A stretch of 64,000 nucleotides of DNA, taken from positions 9,647,184 through 9,711,183 of the forward strand of contig CM055097.1 of NCBI GenBank assembly GCA_029204225.1, in the 5' to 3' direction. Shown one piece after another: positions 58,657 to 64,000 of this stretch; within the stretch, counting starts at the first letter, position 1, and each line of letters starts with the position of its first letter. This DNA is from Diphasiastrum complanatum (taxonomy: Eukaryota > Streptophyta > Lycopodiopsida > Lycopodiales > Lycopodiaceae). The notes below the pieces were generated by a model, which was given only the letters and a program-made list of their open reading frames with translations, did no database searches and was not told the origin of the DNA. The position numbers were made by a program, and so were the translations under genes.

Positions 58657-60223
58657 TTATGTGAAAAAATCAGATCCAAAACTCTTTTTCTTTTTATTAA
58701 CAATCCCTTTTGTCAGATTAGAAAATTCTAAAAATGATTTAACTTGCTTCACAGTTCCTGAAATTGGCCATTCAATCACAATCTTGATTTTATCCTCATC
58801 AATCTTGATCCCATTAACTGTGATCTTATGACCGAGATAAAGCAACTCTTGCTCAAAGAATTCACACTTGGACTCTTTAGCGTAGAGTAACTCTTGCCGG
58901 AGTTTCATGAAGACGATTCTCATGTGTTCTATGTGCTCCTTAAAGGTTTTACTATAGATGAGAATATCATCTAGGAATACCACCACAAACTTTATCATTT
59001 GTTGTCATCATTTGCTGGAATGTTGTTGGCGCATTCGTTAACCCGAATGGCAACACTAAGAACTCATAATGACCATATCTAGAATGAAATCCTATCTTTT
59101 GGACATCTTTCGATTTAATTTTTATTTGATGGTACCCTGTCCTATCTCAATGAAATATTGAGCTCCACCCAAGCGATCTACAAGGTCATCCATCCTGGGT
59201 AACGGATATTTATTCTTGAGAGTCACCTTATTTAACCCCCTTGTAATCCACACACATCATGACACCTCCATCTTTCTTCACTTTCAGAAGAATAGAAGTG
59301 CCCCATGGTGATTTACTAGGCTATATATGTTCCATCCTTAGATAATTTTCTATTTGATTTGAAATCTCTACCTCCTCTTTCTGAGAAAAACTGTAAGGTT
59401 GTCTAGAGATAGGTTGACTTCTTGGAATTAACTCAATCTTGTGGTCTATTGACCTAGATACTCCAGTGCTTCTATTTCATTAGCTGTACATACGTCCAGG
59501 CTTTTTACAGACAAAACATAAGTTCTCTTTTTTAGCATTTTTCCGGGACATAGATTTCCTGAATCTCTTTCTCTTCAGTTTCTTGGGTTTTGATGCTGCT
59601 TGATCCAATTCGTCAAAATATTTTGCTTGGTCTGGACCGCGCTTCTTTCCCTTCTTGGTTTTTAAGGCGGTTGGAATTTGCGCAAATTGCTTCCTAGATG
59701 CCACTACTATGGAATCAAATGCTTTCGAAATTCGAAATGCATCTTCGAGGCTTTGAAGCACATTTCGCCTACATTCGTTTTGATAGTTGGCTAGAGAACG
59801 TAGGACAAACTGCCATAGAGCTAACTTTGAATCGAATGATGGCACCTTGTTCCAAAGGTCCATGAATTCCTGGATATAAGAGTCCAAGCTCTTAGTACCC
59901 TTTTTGCAATTCACAAATTTTAGGTAGTAGTCAACGCCATCCGCTATCACAAAAGCTTTTTTAAAGACTTCCGCAAAAGCATCCCAAGTAGTTGGCTTCA
60001 CCGGTAAATCTCGCCACCACGATGAATCTTTGTCGCGTAAGAACAACACAACACTTCCAACTTTCTTCTCATTTGGAACTCCATGCAAGTTGAAGTAACT
60101 ACTCCACTTAATGAGCCAATCTTCAACGACTTTTGGTTTCTTCTCCTTCTTCTCCCTCGAGTAAATCTCTGGTTGAAATCCGAGATTGGACGAAGACAAC
60201 AATTGGTATTTGATGCAACACAT
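58657..60223 (-). pseudogene. Ty3/gypsy element: gag joined to reverse transcriptase
   Basis: On -, a gag frame runs 60223-59480, including VEDWLIKWSSYFNLHGVP and LFLRDKDSSWWRDLPVK, with one zinc knuckle (CFVCKKPGRM, the His replaced by Arg). It stops, and within about 60 bases RT sequence starts: DHKIELIPRSQPISRQPYSF, then [59 protein letters not shown] (active site FLDD) and LYLGHKITVNGIKIDEDKIK. Protease is deleted. The region 59000-59400 has frameshifts and stops. RT ends near 58660; RNase H and integrase are absent. Confidence 0.85.
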
Positions 60224-62046
60224 GGTTAGTTGGCAATATAGTTGCCCTCAAAGTTGCAAACACAGTAGCATTTGAGTCATTTTTAATGTAAAAATCAAGT
60301 TCAGAAATGAGTAAATGTTTGAGAATTGTCAACTTTTTGTAGGTTAATTCTTGTTCAATGGTACAATGTAGCCTATAGCCATTATGATTAATCGCTAATA
60401 TACAGTGGTATAGTCAATAAAAACTTAGTGTAATCTAGATGTTGCACAATGTATTAACAAGCGTGTAACAAGAATATTGTTCCTACAACTACCCATACAA
60501 GGTTCAAGCAAAAGAACACAAAAACGTTGAGATCTTTTTAGGTTTCTTTTTTTAGGACAACGTTTGCAAATTTCTTCACGTCCTTGTAGTCTCTAGTTGG
60601 GACCATGCAAGTTCCATGGAAAAGCATTAGCAAGTTTGCCATTAAATAAATAAATTGGATGGATGATTAGTATTTTACTTTCATACAATTTTCTTCTAGT
60701 TTAAGTAAGAGTGCACGTGACTACAAAAAGAAAAAAGAACAAATAGGATGAATATGAACACTATATATGGCTATGATATGTGCATTTAATGTGGGTAGTA
60801 ATGAAATGAAATAAGAATGTGAAAAAATGCACAAATTTTGTTTATAATGTATTTTTTCAATAAAATTTGCTATGGGTGATTTGTTATATTCATACAATCC
60901 AAGCAAAGAGTAAGGTATACAAAAGATGGTGTTATGGACACAAAATTCCACACTTTTTATATGCACACCACACATCATCTTTTGAAGCTCGCAAACATTT
61001 GGACCTTGTTATATTAAGTTTAGACCCCGCTTCACTTTGATTAACACTAATTTCACGAATAAAATTGTTTTCCACTAAATTGGGCACCCTACTAAAAGGT
61101 CCATTTGAAAAAAAAAAAAAAAGACATTTGCTAAATTGGTATAAATAAGAGCCAAAGACTTTTTGTAGAAAAGTTCTATGTTTGCTGAAAATCTTAGTTG
61201 GATTTGCTTAAGCTATTGATAGCCATTGATATTTATAAGATTTCTCAGTTGGATAATGTTTTGTGAATGTTGTTTGTTGTCTCTATACTTCACTTGATAC
61301 CAACATTTGTGATCAAGTTCATAGTATCATATTAGAACATTGTCGTCTTCTTTAGCTGTTAATTTTTATTGGTATACTTTTGTTAGAAATCTTATTCATG
61401 CTATGTGACTATTCACATGATGTTTCCAATCTATTATATACCCAAGATATTCATCATGCACCACATGATATTTGAACGACTATAAAGGTCTATGTAGATA
61501 AGGTCGTGGATTTATGTCCTGGGTTCTAGGATAAGGGATATGAACTTCTTACATGATAGAAATGTAAAGACTCCACGTATAGCAAAAGTTTTAGTTTATA
61601 CACATAATGTTCCAATTGTGGTAGAGATACAATACTATTTTACTATCAACTCTCAAATAATGTTTACTAATAAACTTTTATTTACATAAAATCTGAAATT
61701 GTCTCGCAAAACAAAAAATTTCAATATGTCTTTGTTTTGCTTTGATATATATCACTTTGGTTGTCTTGGAACTGATTCTTGATGTTAGATAAGCCTTAGA
61801 AAAATGTGTAGAGATGTGTTTGAGCCATAGATATAGTAAACAAAGTATTTAAAACATGTCATCTAAAACTACAAGTAGAAAACTCAATTTTCAATCAAAT
61901 TGGAATTGAAAATTAATATACTGACTATAGTTAGCTAAACCCTAACAAAATTTGAGCTAGAACAATGCTAATGGGCTCATGCTGAGCTGTTATGCATAGA
62001 GAATAATGGTAAAAATCAGCTTTTTTTAGCTATATTTGATTAAGAA
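60224..62046. other. No gene recognised
   Basis: AT-rich sequence upstream of the gypsy gag on - and of unidentified coding-like sequence on +. It may include the gypsy leader, but no LTR or primer site was found. Confidence 0.4.
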
Positions 62047-62078
62047 ATGTTACTTTTAGCACCACTCGTAAACTATTT

Positions 62079-62903
62079 TTGCCTCCATCACCACTTGATT
62101 TTAATTTTTCTGATCAAGGTCCACTTGATGAGATTGTGCAGCCTACTATGGGACTTTCTTCATCCCCTCCAGAAGAAAAGAGCGATATCTTCAATGGATC
62201 AAAGTATGAGGGTTCAACACCAAGGATTCCTGATATGAAGAGTGCCACAGCCTTGGACGACTATTTGGCAAGGCCCTAAAGGAAGCTTCCTGAGAAATCC
62301 ATAGAGAAGATCAAAAGACAGTACGACGATAGGAAAGAATCTGATGAATTCTAGAAGACCTATAAGAAAGGAGAACTGGGGGGGCAAAGAAAGTAACTAT
62401 AGAAGAATATTCAAAGCTCAGCAGCCTCGTGAATGCCTTACGTCCACAACCCTCCTGGAGGACCGTGATGATGCTGAATAAGATGAGCAGCTTCAGGAGT
62501 ACCTAAGGGCACCAAGCTGGAAAAGGGTCGACCCCTACTATGCACCAATTAAAAGAAGAGACCCTTGGGAGAAAACAAAACCAGTCGAGCGATAGATCAG
62601 TTGGCCTTTTATTCAGGAATTGAATCAAGCTCAACTGTGGTAAAGTATCGAGACGCGCTACTAAAGTTTGGATATGCCTATAGAGGAAGTGCAGATACGG
62701 TATTCCAAGAAAGTGCAGATTATTGTTTATCCATAGCCTTTCTCATGGCTTTGGAGTGCTACTGGGATAAGGGGATACCACCCATAAAGTTGGACATAAA
62801 TCAACCTTTGCAATTAGATGATGCACATCTAATGATGGCTACTTTATTTCTGAGCCACATTTACTTCCAATCAGTACATATAGATGATCAAGAAGTGGTA
62901 TGA
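62079..62903 (+). pseudogene. Unidentified coding-like sequence
   Basis: On + the first part reads SPLDFNFSDQGPLDEIVQ and then KSATALDDYLARP before a stop. Broken frames follow. From 62565 a clean frame runs SRAIDQLAFYSGIESSSTVV, YRDALLKFGYAYRGSAD and DYCLSIAFLMALECYWDKG to the stop at 62903. The composition looks like a folded helical protein. I recognise no family. A retroelement gag or a retroelement-captured gene is possible. Confidence 0.35.
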
Positions 62904-63164
62904 AAATAAGTTCATACTTGGAATAAGGCCGTAGCTAGGACCTATTCTGTTGGGCGCAAAGACAAGATTCATCACATTTGAAGCCGTCAGGAAGAAGGTC
63001 GGCTACGAGAAATCCCTTGATGAGAAGCAATGCTGAAAAGAGCAAGCAAGAGACTCTCGGCTACGCAGACTATCCTGATAATCTGCTGCACCTTTGAAAT
63101 TTTGTCAAAAAGAGAAACAATAAATCCAATAAGTTCTTGGTTTTACGTAGGCAAACGTTGATCT

Positions 63165-63425
63165 ATGCATTTTCAAGAATCACACGTCAAAGCTGAAGCA
63201 ATGCAGTGGGACTTGCAACACTATAGGGGGAGGATAATGTTAGTTGATGTCATGCCCCGAGGTGTCGATGCAGAGCCTCTCCACTCAAAATGGCTTCTAG
63301 CAGAGATGAAGTTGAGAGCCGAGTCTGATAGCCACGAGAATTATAGTGCTAGGCTAAAATATACAGTTGTGAGCCCCATGGTACCTCCCGAAAGATGGAT
63401 AGCCATGTGGGAGCTAGCAAATTAG
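63165..63425 (+). CDS. Short open frame, unknown
   Basis: 86 codons ending VPPERWIAMWELAN. It includes YRGRIMLVDVMPRGVDAEPL and KWLLAEMKLRAESDS. It has good coding-like composition and lies downstream of the unidentified frame at 62565-62903, so both may derive from one former gene. No family recognised. Confidence 0.3.
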   Translation: MHFQESHVKAEAMQWDLQHYRGRIMLVDVMPRGVDAEPLHSKWLLAEMKLRAESDSHENYSARLKYTVVSPMVPPERWIAMWELAN

Positions 63426-63429
63426 ATTA

Positions 63430-64000
63430 TCTCAACTTGAGTTTATGTTTTTTAATAAAGAGGCCTCCTATTATCAAGTAAGAGGTGGAACACAAATTAT
63501 TATAGATTGGGATTCACTCTTTTGCAAGAGGTGGACTCCAAATAATATGTAATTGGGTTCTACAACTCGTGGCTATAGATAGAGGCTTTTCCACGAGTTC
63601 AAGAGCATGTAATTTGTACTGAAAATGTTGTTGCTTTGTTAATGGAAGATCATTCTATGTGCATTTCTTCTCATGCTCCATCTTCATTGCATTCTTGTTT
63701 GGGTACTGATGTATGAATGTGCTTGCTGATGCTAGGCTTTCTCTTAAAGTTTGGTTTGGAATTAGTATCAGGTAGATGTACAGGACCTGACGATTGATCT
63801 ACTATTTCATTGTTTTCTGATGTCTCCTAGTTTCTACTCCCATGAAGAATTCTTCTTACAACTATTGAGTGATAGTTTGTAGGAAGCACTTTGTAGGATT
63901 CCATTGCTTTAGTTTAGAAGTTGTGCTACTGATGTTGATTCTCTGATTTCAAAAGGAGTAGATTTAGTTTGATTCCTTGTTCTTGCTTAGTTTAGTTTAG
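63430..64000. other. Possible LTR-like sequence
   Basis: Contains TATAGATAGAGGC near 63572-63584, followed by CCACGAGTTC and a transcript-end-like stretch, similar in flavour to the copia LTRs in this window (CCACGAGTT recurs in them). No paired copy or primer site was found. Confidence 0.25.

Overview
This is plant nuclear DNA from a repeat-rich, gene-poor region. The evidence is several families of Ty1/copia elements (order gag-PR-INT-RT-RH) with primer-binding sites matching initiator tRNA-Met, Ty3/gypsy relics, a spliced hAT gene with BED and DUF659-type domains, MITE-like elements, and introns with ordinary GT..AG ends. I cannot name the species. The TE load suggests a large vascular-plant genome such as a fern or gymnosperm, but that is inference. 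No rRNA, tRNA or CRISPR array was recognised.

Layout. 0.8-3.7 kb: decayed hAT transposase gene on +, followed by a 300-bp GA microsatellite, a pair of short inverted-repeat elements and a possible gypsy LTR end. 6.6-7.6 kb: copia protease fossil and a copia LTR. 9.3-10.2 kb: two exons of an RRM RNA-binding protein, the only likely ordinary host-gene sequence. 12.9-14.4 kb: gypsy fossil on -. 16.9-21.7 kb: two broken copia elements on -. 21.8-33.2 kb: an unusual three-gene unit, split by a copia element (26.2-30.9 kb) whose pol frame is open. 33.6-40.5 kb: mosaic of copia and gypsy fragments, with a MITE-like element and a local inversion. 40.55-46.90 kb: structurally complete copia element with LTRs and a 5-bp target duplication, nested in a gypsy relic and itself carrying a MITE-like insertion. 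49.6-56.1 kb: copia fragments, including a nearly full copy on - whose 5' LTR sits against gypsy integrase sequence. 58-60.2 kb: copia and gypsy fossils. 62-63.4 kb: unidentified coding-like sequence.

The most interesting part is 21.8-33.2 kb. One - strand gene joins a histone-H3-like fold to a Ulp1/C48-type SUMO-protease domain across four exons. A divergent + strand gene encodes an unknown protein with a short cysteine cluster. A third, multi-exon - strand gene resembles a transposase. The 820-bp gap between the two divergent genes holds nine copies of a 16-bp motif with an inverted-repeat core. All three genes carry nonsense mutations. I read this as a decayed large DNA transposon, or comparable mobile unit, not previously known to me. 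The individual domains are visible in sequence; calling them one element is inference.
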